Shown: positions 1-13,318, counted from the first letter of the stretch. The stretch is DNA of 64,000 bases from Orthonyx spaldingii (GCA_013397795.1 VZTJ01000523.1:5642127-5706126), one strand, 5' to 3'. Notes: a model not told the origin generated them from the letters alone. Numbers and translations are program-made.

Positions 1-1885
1 GGAAACAAACCGCCCTTCATCTCAAAGGGATCCCAAAGCAGCAATGGTCTGCTGCCTCCCAGTCATGCACTGTCCTCTTCTGCAGGGCAAAACACAGGAA
101 AACTGGAAGATCCCACCACAGTAATTTGATTTTCAAAGCACGAGGGATAACGCTGGCCCACAACTCCTAACTTTACCCTCTGATAATAATATAAGGCAAT
201 CAGATATCTGCTGATATGATTTGGCTTCTGGGGGCAGAATATTTGCAAGAAGCCTGTTACGATAAATATTTCATGCTAGACTGCAAAAAGCAAATATTAA
301 AGCAAAAACATTTTTTCTAGCTCTTTCCTTTTTCCATATAACAAGACAACATCATGAACAATCTATGTAAATAATACATTTGAGAATCCATTATCTAAGT
401 CATATGCATATTTATTTCATGTTGGTTTTGTTGCATATTTTAGTATAATTGTTCACAGGTTTAAAGCCAAGAGTAAAACAGAAGTAGACAAATCTACTGC
501 AACAGAAATAATCACTAAACTGGTTACTCTTTTGTTATTTTTAAATACTAGGGAAATGCCTTGCTAAAATTCAGCATACTAAATAAGACATATCTACATT
601 TTACTGAACTTAAGGAATTTTCTTTTCTGAAGGCCACCCCACGTTTCTCTTATGCCCTTTTCCGCTAAATGTTTCCATTTTTAACAATAGAGATACAAGA
701 AAAAAATTGCATTAAAAAAGCTCGTATCAGATGTAGCAACTGCACAGTCAGACAACGGTATTTAGCAAATTTAGTAAACACCACCAAAATGTCAGTGTTT
801 TGCCAACTGGTCTCGCTTTTGGTTGCAAACACTCCTCTCAGAATAGAAAGTCAAAATAATTCACATTAATATTCACATTTCTTTTTGTCATGCCAAATTA
901 TTTCAGTATGACTGTACCTTTTTCCCCCAATCTATTAAACACCCTGCTGAATTTAAATGTATCTTCAAATGAAGCAAATTAAATGCAATGTTTTGACATT
1001 TCTGAAGCAAAGTTTGAAAACTAAAGCCAACTAATTTCTTGAAATTTTCCCACTACGGTTTCTCTTGAACCCATGTTTGGATTCGAGTGAAACTGTTTTC
1101 AAACAGCACGTTGTTCAGTAAGTGGCTGCTAACCAATTTTCACAAATCACCTCCATAAGCACACTAATTCCTCCTAACCACAATCCCAAGACGCTTCACA
1201 AAACCAAAAACAAGGGCTGCCTCCATTTTAACAGCTACACTCCCACAAAGAGCTCCGTTTCCAGCAAATCCAGGGGTTTTAGCTGTGATGGGAAAAAGAA
1301 GCAAGAAGAGAAGCAAGATCTTCTGAGCCACAGCTGCCCACATCAGCCCCTCTCCTACCTGTATGAAAAAGTTCATTTTTCACACACTGGGAGCTCCCAA
1401 AGGCACTGCCCCAGACCACACCCCAGCTATTACTCAGGAGCTGATAACATTATTTATGCAGGACACTGACAAGGTCACAGTTTGCTACAAAGTGTGTCTT
1501 CTGGACTGCTCACTTGTAAGATCTCAGAAGTTACTAAAATCTAGTATTTTCAGTGGTAGGAAGTAGGGGATGGGGAAGAAAAGGCCTTTGAAAAGATGCT
1601 TCTAAAGCAAACCTTGAAAACCTTCCAGGAATCCCACAAGGTCAGCAGGTTACAAGGGCAGATTTATAAAACACAAGGACTTTGAAAAATAAAAAGTATA
1701 CTACAAACAGCTGAAAAATAGTTTCTTCTTCAGTTTAGGAAACCAATTGATTTGTTGTTCCTTTTATTAAGCTTTGCTAGCTATAGCCCAGAGGTACCAA
1801 AGAAGGACTTTTAAAAAAACATACACGCACTCTTCAGGACATTAAAGCAGACTTGCAAGTACAATTCACAAGGAGCTCTAAGAAA

Positions 1886-1950
1886 GAATCAGAGACACAG
1901 AGATAAGGTGACTTGTCCTCACCAGGCTCTAAAATCTGGCAGTTCACTGT
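1886..1950 (+). repeat. Possible MIR-type SINE core relic
   Basis: The stretch around 1895-1917 (acagagataaggtgacttgt) resembles the MIR core (acagagaggttaagtgacttgcc), followed by a degraded match to the segment that usually continues into a gap and a short 3' part. The match is short and could be chance. No target-site duplication is visible. Confidence 0.3.
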
Positions 1951-3082
1951 GAAAAAGGTAGTTACTAAAGCTAACCTACCACAGGAATCAGCTCAAACAT
2001 CTATAAACAACACACTAGATTTTCTGCTGCTTAAAATGACATAATATCCTGTCATTCATTCACGAACTGTCATAGCTCATTACATGTCTGGGAGGTTTTC
2101 TGGACTGCAAACAGACAGTTATGAGTTTTCCCCTAGTTCCACTAATTTATGTATCGTATACAATTGAAATACTTCTGAGCAGGTCAGATACAGCAAAACT
2201 CAGACCCAGGAAGCACTGGTCACTCTGATGTGTTGCATGTTGGCATGATTCTGGAGGCTGCTGCCAGTCAGGATTGCAGAAATCAATGCCACCAGTGAGG
2301 TGCTTAAAGCACAGCAAAGTGTTTGAGCAGGGAATTAAGAGCTTGAACTCTTTCCTACTATGCTCATATTACCACTAGTGCATTTTTAGCACGTTCTCTT
2401 ACCTTCAAAATAGCATGACCCAGTGACAAAATCTGAAGTGTTACACAACATGAGCTCAAAATGCCACCAGTTTAGGATGAAAATGCATTGTACTCTCCCA
2501 CATGGACATTTAGGTCCAAACCATGGAGGACCTGAAAGCAGCAGGCCTGCCTACAAATTATTTGCAAGGATTTTACTACTCTCTAATGGCTGATATGGCA
2601 CATCTCATTATTGTACATTGCTCTGTTCAGTCAGAGCCTTTATTGCATAGAGGCACTCCACAGCTGAGAGGCTTTTCTCACATCCTTACTCTTCTATTTT
2701 TGATAAACTAGTCTGACTCCTAAGATACTTAATCGAGTTCCTCTGAAATATTCACTAACTAGAACCACGACTTCACAATTTGCTAATTAATTTCACATGT
2801 TTGATCCATTATTTTAAAATCCAGTGCTGAATATACTTTGGCACTGCCATGCAAATAGGCAGGGAACTCAAGATTTTAAAAAAAAAACCAAACACAATGC
2901 CAAAACTCTAAAAAAACCCCATCACAAAAATGCTCCTGGCTCTGACAACTGATTACACACAATAAACTACCTATTATATATATGTATATTTCAAATAAAA
3001 GTCTTTTTTTTTTGTATGGTCCAAGTTAGTAATTCACATTCTTATAGGCTGGGTTGATAGCAGGTATGTCTTAAACTGAAAT

Positions 3083-3625
3083 TGAGGTTGGAAAAGACCT
3101 CTGGGAACACATGGTCCCACCTTCTGTTAAAAGCAGGGGCTTAGGTTACATTAACCAAGACACTGTCAAACATCCTTGGATATTTCCAGCAAGGGTGACT
3201 CCACAACCACCATGAGAAACCTATTCCAGTCATGACTCATTCTCATGGTACACAAATTTTTCCTTACATCCAAATGGAATTTTTCCGGAGCAACCCATTT
3301 GCCCTGTGAATCCCTGTACTGGCACCTCCTATAGAAACCATCACTGAAGCACTTGAAAACTGTGACTAGACTGCCCTCAACCTTCTCTTCCCAAGGCTGA
3401 AAAAACCCAATTCCTTCAGCCTTTCCTTCTTCAACCCACTAAATGTTTCGGTTGCCTTTTGTGGAATCCTCTCTGGTTTCTCAACGTCTCTCTGGAACTG
3501 AGGGAGCAAAGATGGGACACAGCATTCCAGGTGTGGCCTAACAAGACCATGGAAAATAATCACATGTCATGATTTGCTTGCTAGGGTCTTGCTGACGCAG
3601 TCCAAGGCACGGTTTGCCCTCCTTG
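3083..3625 (-). repeat. CR1 LINE fragment (ORF2 C-terminus and 3'UTR)
   Basis: Read on the minus strand, bases about 3563-3366 encode a decayed C-terminus of the CR1 ORF2 reverse transcriptase. Fragments such as LVRPHLECC, PERIPQKATE and LGFFSLGKRRLRAV correspond to the well-known CR1 end (LVRPHLEYC, LERVQRRAT, LGLFSLEKRRLRGD). The 3'UTR follows to about 3083, where the plus strand reads ttgaggttggaaaagacctc, the usual antisense CR1 entry sequence. It is 5'-truncated, as most avian CR1 copies are, and lacks a clear 8-bp tail repeat. It contains indels and substitutions and is not active. Confidence 0.85.
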
Positions 3626-4867
3626 TATCGAGGGTGCCAATTCCACACCCGTTCTGACGGGGGAGGAAAAGGACAATGGTGGTGTGGATGGAAGCACTAA
3701 GAAAGGCATGGAGACATTTATGGGAGCGTATTTAGGAGCTGCAGACAACTGAGAGAAGAGGAAGAGACACACCTAGTAGTATGCAGACTTCAAGGGTCTT
3801 ATTAAAAATTGGATGCCTGAAGAAGTTAAACACTGAAATCCCAACCCACACCTCTCTAGTATATTACTGGTATTGCAGCCCTACATGCTTTGGCTTTCAA
3901 AGCAACCCATTCATAAGCACAACAGCATTTCACAGCTTATTACAATGGCAGCAGCACATATTAAGCTTAGACTTATTCCTGACATGCCTGTGGCCAGGAG
4001 CAGCAGACAATCTCCATTATTTGTTTGCTCAAGTGAACCAAGGATCTGTGCAATGAGCTGCTGACTCCATCCCGTGCACTGTGGCTGTGTCTTTATTCAC
4101 TGCTGCCTACTGTAATTAACTAGTTCTTCATGTGCACAAGATAATCAGCTCTTCTACCAAAAACCTGAAATAAAGCAAATGGATAGACAAACAAGCACTT
4201 TTACCAACTGCTAGTGAAACAGAGAGTAGCATTTTGTCATTTCTATAGAGTACAACCGATTTCCGTCCTTGACTCGTCAAAATCTCAGTGCCTTGAAGAC
4301 TAAGATTAGCCTGGAAACTGTAACTGACCACAAACGACAACAAAACAGCCTGAGATTACGTGTCATTTTTAACGTCTCTGCAGCACTTCGGAGACTCTGA
4401 AATTCTATTTCAGCCCCAAGACACAATCTTTGGAAAGTGGCTACTTCTGACCCACCCGCAGAAGGGATGGTTTTGAAGTTTTCAGTTTATACACATTCAC
4501 CATCTGGATTATACTGAACATAACTGTAATGTTTCTTACATTTAACCTTCCATGTGTTACCATTAATTAAGGTTTTTAATACAGTCCACAGATTATAACA
4601 CTCCATAATTTAGCATGGTCTGGTGATTCTTTCCACACACTACCCAATCTGAATAAAACCCATGTTGCTTCCCCCCACCACTCCCAACTCAATTACTTCA
4701 GCCAGTTATTCAGTGAAACGGAATATGAAGAACTTAACAGACTTTCAAATTAAGATAAACTGAAATGTATTTATGTTTTGCTGCACTCCTGCCACTGCAC
4801 ATCAACAGCAAAGTAACTCATAACTCATGTCAGCAATTGAAGCACGATTCAATGCCAAGAAGCAACA

Positions 4868-6471
4868 GTGTTCACAAAAAAAAACAACCTAAACCCCATA
4901 CACTTCCTTATTCAGACCTGCTTCCTTTTTGTATCCAGAGGCTTATGTGACCACACAGAAATGAAAATATTAGCTGTGCAGAGTCACTACAGGAGGGCAG
5001 GGTTGCTTACACCCCTGCTAAGCCTCAGCAACAGAACTGCTGCTTCTTCATCAACTGCATTACTGGGAAACCACGTCTTCCCTCCTGACTCTCACAGTTC
5101 CAAACCACAGCACCTCTCAAGTTCCCTGTGCCCTCAGACTCCGTTAAGGACACAACCATTCTGCACACACAGCAGCTGCAAATCTGTCAGGGTTTATCAC
5201 CAGCCTCCAAGATCACGTGTCAAAAACCATCAGACTCTGGAACCATCCAAAGACACTGGCCTCTCTTTCCCTAGGCCACTCAAAAACGCCAGGCCCAGAA
5301 GAAGGCTGATCCCCATCACTAAAATAAAGGAAGACAAAAGCCCCAATCAGGTGCCTCTTGACATCAGAAAACAAGCAGGTGGCACAGATGCTGTTGCTGA
5401 CCACATCTGGCCCACGAAAACTTGAGAAGGATGAGGACTCTCAGAGCATGGCTGAACGGGAAGGATTAGGAACAATTCCTCTTTATCTTGACAACTGAAA
5501 AAACAGAGCAGCTACAAACTCAGAGTCTCTACAAACAGCCTCTTCCAGAGCTCAGGAAGAATTGTGTGACCCAAACACATCACAGACAGCAACGCCTTCA
5601 GCTGCCCCCACATCTCTCTTTCTCCATTTACTCAACAGAAAAATGACTCTGCATTGAAAATTGGAACACAGAAAATGCATTAACAGGCTTCTACGGAAGA
5701 CACACCTCTCATCAAAGATCATGAAACTAACAGCAGAAGTCTTTGAAAAACGTGTTTGACTTCCCCCAAACCTACAGTTTAGTTATTACTAAACGCACAA
5801 GCACAGACCAGGATACAACTGTTCTACATCAACGGTGATGTAACCACCACTATCCAGCACTTCCGAGCCAACGAGTCCACACACTCAAACTCCTGGAGGT
5901 GATGGGAGTAGGCGAACAACTCACAGCAGTGCCATGTCTCAACGGATCCCAAGAACTTGCAAATGACACCTTCAGCCTTCTCACTTCCTCCCAGATGACA
6001 CCAACAGTTACGTCATGCAAAACACTGCTCTGCTGTCAGCAGGTCCTTAATGTCAGGAGCTCTAGAAACTCTCAAAACTGCTGGCCCTCATACTCTGGAG
6101 AGCAACCCCACATGCCCTGCACACTCATTTCTATCCCTGGCCTCAAGGGTACGCAGGAAGATGGACAGATCTCGCCAGAAGTAGTGCAGGGGGTGTTCAG
6201 AAACGTCTCTTTCCCCTGTGCATTCAATGGAGATGGTGCAGAGACTGGACATAATCTGACCTTCAGCTCCTCAAAATTCAGGAGACAAAGGCATGAAAGG
6301 GTCAATACTCACACCTCCCAACCACCAGCAAATGCACTATTTCCAACTTTCAGTTTTCCCTTACTTCCAGGGAAGACTCTATGCTACCACCTCCCACAGC
6401 ATTATTCTGAATCACCTCTTACACAGGATTATTCTTTGGATTCCAGCACATGGAAGCCAGGAATTAACTGA
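4868..6471 (+). other. C/A-skewed block with long unrecognised open frames
   Basis: Two plus-strand open frames of 185 codons (4868-5425) and 190 codons (5899-6471) lie in a stretch that is visibly rich in C and A and poor in G on this strand. The translations are Ser/Pro/Thr-rich and low in hydrophobic segments. I recognise no domain, signal peptide or splice structure, and codon use looks like translated composition rather than selection. Most likely this is intronic DNA of the minus-strand gene, where the template strand often shows this skew. A diverged LTR or an antisense non-coding RNA are alternatives. Confidence 0.3.
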
Positions 6472-9309
6472 AAAGCTCACCTGTCATTTCAAGAGGCAAT
6501 GAAGCCTAAGTCTCATGACTTCTGGGTACCATCTGACTTTTTTTTTGTATCTAATTCACACTTTCCAAAGGCTGAAGTTGCCAGTACTGGCATATTTATG
6601 TCCTACTACTTCATAAGTTGTCAAAAAAAATCTGCTGGCTTTTAGCCAGTTATTACACACAAATATTTATAACATTTCTACACAGCTCTAGAGTTGTTAT
6701 GTGTACAATTCATACCTCTTCCATTTCATTTTAAAAGACCCTGAACTGGAACCGGAATAATTCAGTATGAACAATACTCTACTTCAATAAATGTTAAACA
6801 TTGTTTTCCAAATCTAATGATGAATCCTCAAAATTTTATTTTCATTTTTATGGAGCCGCATATATTAAAATATGAATCATCTTCACAGCCAACAAAGCAA
6901 TTTAGTAATCCTGAACATAATTTATTTAGCCTGAAACAAGTTTTTCTTTGATTATGTGCAAATTACTATGTGTAGTTTCTAAACGTATGGAAGAATCTAA
7001 CACCTCTGGAGAATAAAAACATGCTCTAATGATATGAGTAAAGTAAATGGATAACAGAGACTACTTTATAACTGAAATATTTATAACCAGAAGCCTATAC
7101 TAGACAAACTGCAAAATTACTCCAGAATTTCATTCGTTCACTCCATCAGTCCTAGCATTTTATAGATCAGAGGACATACTACACAGAAGTTAAAAGGAAA
7201 AGTGAATATGAGCCTAACTTCTCGTGGCCACTGCAGAAGCAGTTGTTCTGCTGCAGCTGCCCTGCTTCTGAGAAAAGAGATTTTGCTCTGGGTGCAAGGC
7301 CAGCACAAGGGAGATACCACCAGGCAGACAAAACCCGAGAACATTCAGGTGGTGCTCAGCATCTGCAGGAGGATTTCCAAACACACTGAAGCTTTGGACT
7401 GTGTGAAAATTGTTCACAACACAGACGGAGCTGACTGCTGAGTGTGGAACGAGCATTTTGTATCTGTCCAGCCTGGCTGTCATCACCTTCCCCAGCTGCA
7501 GGTTTCACTGTCACCCTCCCGCAAAGAGCAGCTCCATCCCTCAGCAACCCTCAGCAGAACACCCCACAGCCCCTGACCATGTATTTATTTGATCAAAGCC
7601 TCAGTCAGGAGTGTGCCTGCATGGAGCTGGGGTTACACACAGTCCCTCACTCCTCCAGTGTCCCCAGCCTTGTGAGACCCTTTCTCTCAGTGCCTTCCTT
7701 AGATGTTCCAGCCAGCCCAAATGCAGAATGAGCAGAGACTCAAATCACCCCATTCCCAGAGCTGTCAGACCCTGGTCTCTGGCATGCTTGGTGGAGAGCA
7801 GCCTTTGGGTACAATTTTAAATTGTCACCGTCAGTATTTCTTGCACATTTCGGCAACTAACATTCTAGTGAGCTACATGACAGCTCAACACATTTTATGT
7901 TGCAGCAGAGAAACAAACTATGTTGCTCCTTCCTGCTTCTGCCATGATTAAGCACCTGATTCACACTCAACATTCATAAAAGATGACTAGATTGAAACTT
8001 TTCTTTCCCAATATAAAACAAATCCAGTCACAAAAAGAAAGTAAACTATTTCACAGAACATTCAGGAGGTTAGGGATCTTTTTAGAGGTAAAAAACAACA
8101 GCATCTCTGAATCTCTCCTGGCTTCTAATCTGTCCACGTGGACCCCTGAGCATCTATTTTTAATTCAGTAGTAGTAAGAGCAGTATCTGAATGACCATCT
8201 CAGAAACAACACAGACCTCACCACCATAAAGAGTTACATGACAAAGATCCTGCTTCTGACATAAAAATAATAATTAAAAAATGGTAGCACAGGAAAACAG
8301 AGTTCCCCAGAATTGCTTCTGTAAAGCATTTTCCATAACCTGTAGCTTCAAAGGGAAAGTAAAATGTGATTACAGCAGATCTGCCACCAGAGGATGGACA
8401 CCAAAATGTAGCATGTATACAATGCACTGGAGAAAGAAGATCAGTCCTGCATTGCTACACCAGACCCTTGTGCATTTTTTCACAGAAGGATCAATGCACA
8501 AAGTGCCTGCACCCACACAAGGACTCGCCAAGCAGGCGCTTGTCAGCAGTGGGACCTGAGGGAGAAGCAACACCAGACAGACTTATTTCAGTGCCACTGC
8601 TCTTCTGATGTACCCCCAAGGCTTCAGCAGCATGGCCTTTTCCTTCCTCTGTCTTCGTTCTCCAAATGGGAACTTGGTTCCCTATTTAATCACAACTATT
8701 TCCTCTTCTTAGATCATTTTTAGGGAAGGTTTCACAGTGAAAGAACACTTTTCTAGGCTTGTTGTTATAACTAAAGTAAGCTGTGCATTGCACAGTGCAC
8801 AGAGCGTTATGTTGTGGTAAAAATGTTAATTGCTGTAGTTTCTTGATTGGTGGTTCTACTTTGATACCAAAGAGACAAAGGTAATGACAGAAATCAAAGA
8901 CTTTGTCGCCTGCCTGCAGAGCAGGGCTAATTGACACCTCTGTCTTGAAGAGCACTGCTGTCTGAGTTTTGAACTGCACTCAATCCAGGCCAAATTTAGC
9001 CATCACTGAGGTAAATTTCTGCCAGACATGTTTTTAATAATCTTGAAAAAGAAAATAAGCACAGAGCTGAGGGAAGTCAGTACAAAAGCCAATATGTTTA
9101 TGTGACCTGTGGCAGCAAAGAGACATGAAAACAGGACAGAAGGAAGGGCCATGGAATTTCACAGGTGGTACATTTTGCATTATGAAGAGAGCAAGATAAA
9201 CCAGGCTACTACTGGAACAATTGTCCACCTTCTTAAATGGTGCTCATTTCTGCTTTAGGAGATACAGCTTTATCAAGAACAGCATCCTAAATTAAAGAGG
9301 CATCCAAAC

Positions 9310-9375
9310 CTTATAGACTTGTCCATACGTCCCATTTCCAACAACCTGCACCAGTTCAAATATCCCCGCAGGGTC
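9310..9375 (-). CDS. NRK: GCK-IV kinase exon 2 (ATP-binding glycine loop), probably NRK
   Basis: On the minus strand a pyrimidine-rich tract ending TTTTTGCAG precedes a 66-base exon that starts and ends in phase 0. It is followed by a GT donor (AAG/gtttgg). It translates to 22 residues beginning DPAGIFELVQ and ending GNGTYGQVYK. This is the start of the Ser/Thr kinase domain of MAP4K4/TNIK/MINK1/NRK, with the glycine-rich loop GxGxYGxV that positions ATP. The 22-codon length matches the corresponding GCK-IV exon. Lys and the catalytic residues lie in later exons outside the window. These kinases act in the cytoplasm upstream of JNK and in cytoskeletal control. From memory, human NRK has a diverged loop (GLGTYGRIY), so this copy looks more ancestral. 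The donor is only moderately strong but is supported by the exact family boundary. A retrocopy is excluded by the splice sites. Confidence 0.85.
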
Positions 9376-12300
9376 CTGCAAAAAGCAGAAGAAATAACAT
9401 TATTTGGATTAGAGCAACCACTTCATAACAGAGACTAGTAGTACACTATCAAAATGAAATGTCTGAGGCACATCTCTTAATGATCTGTGTTATACACCAG
9501 CAGGGAAATTGCCAAATCACAGGGTAAGAAATGCATTAATATTAAAGTTTTCAGTCAAGTTTCGCAGAACTGTACATACAAAACAACTTGGTGAAGATTT
9601 GCAGGATACAACAAATAAATGAAGGTGTGTAAAAAATACAAGAATTCAGCTGCTGACTCAGCTTACCAGCAGAATAAGGAAAAACCTCCAGGTTTCCTAA
9701 GCCTCCCCACACTGAGCTAGCCTGGAGGCTGAGCTGCTGTCCTCTGCTGTGGGACACTTGGTATGAGCAATGCAACAAAGGAAAAAACCTAAGGGTAAGA
9801 ATTGAAAAAGCTAGAATATAAAGCACCTGAGCCCAGTTACCTTAGTGAAGGGAAATGTACCAAACCAGGCAACCTTACCTTACAGGCAGTTGAGAACACT
9901 CAACTCTGCTGCTCTGCAAACATAACAAAGTGAATTTGACTGAGATATTGAGCTCTGGGCTTTGAACCCAAACTAGAGTGCTGTTAATTTACATAAAGGA
10001 TGAAGGAGTCAGGTGATCAGTCTACCATTCCACATGAACCAACTTCCATTCTCCTGCTGTAGCACCAGCTGCTCTAACACCAACCACTGCAGCAGAAGTC
10101 CTGCAGCAATGCTGAGCCCCTCAGGTGCAGTCAGTCCATCTTGTTGCAAGGCATGGGCAATGCTCACTCCTGAATGACTGAGTGCATTAAAAAATCTGGT
10201 GCTTCAGTTAAAACTCACTTGAGCGATTTATTTAAAACCATTAAGAACTCAAGAGATCAGTTTCTTGGTTTCTGGCTCAGCCATTTATCACTCTGCTCGT
10301 TCCTTGCCATGGTATCACTGAGAGTTTTATATCAAATATTATTAACTCCATGTGTCCGTTTTACCACATCTGTTTCAGCAATCTGTCATGTCAGTTGATG
10401 CCTGTTGGTACAGCTGAGGGATGTGATACACAAGAACATTATCCCAGAAGTACAATTTCTATGCCCCTGGTTGCAAAACATCCTTTTTTTAAAGGTATCA
10501 AGCTACTCTCCACTTCACTTATATGTTAATCTTTTAATATAAGTAATTATTTCTTCATATCTGATATGGAAATGTTTACCTTGGCAAAATCCCAATGGAA
10601 ACACACAGGCTTTTTTTCCGAGCAGATTCTGCCTTTATTGGCACAACTGTCATGATAAATGGCAAGAGCTTTCAGAGCAACACAGCCCAGACTTCCACAA
10701 CTGAAAGTACTAATGAGTTCATTTGGTTTTATCTTTAAGTTAAATGAGTTTTAATCTTAAACTTCCTGGACTGTCAACCTCACAAGACTTTTTTTTTTTT
10801 TTTAGGCAATGCATAAACCAGATCAAGATTACTTACTTTTGACCCAGGCAGGTCAATCTGTGTCTTTTTTGCTCTGTCTCTTATTTTCAAACAAGTCAGT
10901 AAGCCTTCTAGACTTAAACCCCAATTCCAAAAGCCCACACTAAAAAGGAAATCAAAGGGAACACTCACATATGGAGTTATGCACAGGCATAAGAATGCCT
11001 ACAACACTGGATCTCAGTGAAGTGCTTTGCTTTCTTCTCATCTCCTCATTTTACATGTTGACTAGTCTGGATATAAACAAGACACGTGTTTTGCTTCAGT
11101 GGGGCTAACGTCAGCAAATAAACCATTGCTACTGCTACAGCAACTGGTGGGTGGTACAGACCTGTGCTTCACGGGCAACCTCTGCACACAACTGTGCTGT
11201 GGGCAGCTCGTGGTCCAGGCAGTGAAACTCACAGCAGCTCTCTGAGGAACTCTTCTAGTAAAGGGCTTCCATGCATATTATCTGCTGCATTCCATGGGCA
11301 GCACGAGCAGCACCCTCATTCCCCACCTCTCCTGTACAAAGCAGCATTGCTAAATTAAGAAGTGCCCACAGCACACAGAAACCCTGAGGAACCTAAATTG
11401 CATTGTCAACTTGGACTTTGCAACTGCCTCTCTCACTTAAATGCATACTGTCTTCACTCTTCTTCTCTAAGCTTATTTATTATGCAAATATAGTAATTCA
11501 AGTGCCTCAAAATTAGCTTCTCTTTCCCCTTTCAATAAATTTCACTCTGATTTAGCATCCTAATAGTTTGTTTCTAAAGGCTTCTGACATGCTAGGAAAG
11601 ACCCTAACAATTATCTAAATAAACATTAACATTAACTTTAATATAGTGCAAATCCTGCCCTGTCCTTGCTGGCAAATTGAGTATGAACATCTCAAGCCTC
11701 CACAGCTCTGAGTGCAGACAAAATACTTGGCCATCTCTCTTCCTTTAATCAGGACACCACAGCAAACCAAGCCTCGTCAAGAGTCATAAAGGATATTAAT
11801 TTGAGCTCTGACTTCGGTCCTTGGATTGCCCTTGTTTGCGTGGATGTCAGCTCTGCATTGTTCACTGGCATTCTTCACAACGGGCCACTTTCTTAATTAT
11901 CTTGGAGTCAGGTATCATCCTTGATGTAGTGCTTCTTCTCAGCTACCTCTCAAGCCCATGGTCCTGCCAACACCTGCCAAATTGCTAGATTCCCTGTGAA
12001 AGATGCCAAAATGCTGGCCTGAACATTCATCACTCTAAGGTTAATTACCGTCACACATTGGACCATATGGTGGCCACCTTGGTTTCCCTCAAGTCATCTG
12101 CTGCACACTCAGAAGGCAAGAGCAGGCCTGCTGACCCAGGGGCACCCAGGCCACATCCATCTCCTCTGCAAGGCAGAATGGAAAGCAACACACGCAGCCA
12201 GAGCGTGACCAAAACGCACTTTTCACATCTCTGCAGCTGAAGAACATACAGGTGTCTGAAGCACAAGTTCTTCTGCAGGGCCTCTGCACCCCACAGCACA

Positions 12301-13318
12301 TAATGAAAATTCAGGGTCTTTTTAGCATCTGACTGCCCTGGTGAACCCAGCAACACCAGGAAACCACAGGACCCCTTTCCAGGAAAAGCAGAAAGCCCTG
12401 GTGAACACCCATTCGGAGGGGCGCAGTTTGAAAATGACCCTGCTCACAATTGTGGGAGGCTGGAGCACAGCACCAGGCAGCTCCCACTGGCCCCAGGAAC
12501 ACCTCAGACAAGGCAAAGGCAAGGCACCCATCATTAAATCATTTCCACAGTTCAGCCTCATTGCCTCCTATTTCCCACTTAGCACAAACCCCAAACGAAG
12601 GCTGCTGAGGTGCTCAAAGAGGTTTTTTCCAAAAGGAGACATTTATCCCTTCCCCTGTGGAGGCTGAAACTCGCAGTGCTCTTAGCCTTTGGAGGCTGTG
12701 AATCAGATGGTTCTGACACAAAGTCTGTTGTCTGCTTTGCAGAATGACTCCTTTTCAAACTCACATTATTTTCTTATTTATTTAAGGAGATGAGATTAAT
12801 CTGCTAAAGCTCTAAAGAAAAACTTCTATTATTTTGCCTTACACCCCTGAGCAGAGCCAGGTGAAACTTCTGCTTGCTTAGCCAGAAGCCTTTTGCCACC
12901 CTTGCTACTTTACTGTCCCTGCTGCTTTTCCTCTTTCTGCCTCCAGTCTGGAACACCCTCCTCGCCATGTGATTATTGCACAGGCTTCTCCCAGTCCTCT
13001 TTCTTTTTTCTCTGATATTTTTAGCAAGTGGCTTCCTTTGGTTTCACTGTCTGGGGATGACTGCTTTTTGCCACAATTGAACTCTTCCCTCCTCTTCTGC
13101 AGAGAGCGCTCCACAAAAGACCTGCCTGGGCTGGATGGGTTGCTCAGTGGTCAGCCCCTATATAAAAAGGACAAGTGGAACTCGGGGGCATCACACACAC
13201 AAAAGCCCTGTTACTGCTTTGTGGATGTGGAACACTGACAGCACAGCTTTTAACGTGGCCAAAGTTTGGCTTACATTAGAAACATAAGAGGATAACAGTA
13301 AAAATTCACAGCAAACCA
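9376..13318 (-). other. Presumed NRK intron 1 sequence
   Basis: Between the kinase exon and the gap I see no certain exon. There is a 15-base T run at 10789-10803 and a candidate exon end with a consensus donor at 10837 (reported separately). AT-rich sequence at 11.4-11.7 kb carries nothing recognisable. The 12.0-13.3 kb stretch is richer in G+C, with short overlapping frames and no recognised product. A TATA-like plus-strand sequence (ctatataaaaagg) lies at 13158-13170. Confidence 0.5.
10837..10943 (-). other. Candidate alternative upstream exon of the NRK-like gene
   Basis: On the minus strand an open frame ends IDLPGSK, followed directly by an excellent donor (TCAAAA/gtaagtaat, with the G of GT at 10836). 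The exon would end in phase 0, which is what the kinase exon 1.4 kb downstream needs. The MAP4K4 and TNIK first exons end in a similar short motif (IDLSSLR or IDLSALR) immediately before DPAGIF. A possible acceptor (CCTTTTTAG) lies near 10944. No in-frame ATG is visible, so it could only be an internal or alternative exon. Chance resemblance is a real possibility. Confidence 0.25.

Larger units (their letters stand above)
1..9309 (-). other. Presumed NRK intron 2 sequence
   Basis: AT-rich sequence with no exon I can support on either strand. I looked on the minus strand for the next GCK-IV exons (the segment carrying the AIKVM lysine and the DEEEEIK helix) and did not see them. It holds a CR1 fragment near 3.08-3.63 kb, a possible MIR-like relic near 1.9 kb, and A-rich low-complexity sequence near 2.87-2.93 kb. 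A C/A-skewed stretch at 4.9-6.5 kb has long but unrecognised plus-strand open frames. Confidence 0.6.

Noticed and set aside
7202..7820. Cluster of overlapping 60-95 codon frames
   Set aside because: They are spread over several frames and both strands in ordinary intronic sequence, with no domain or splice logic.
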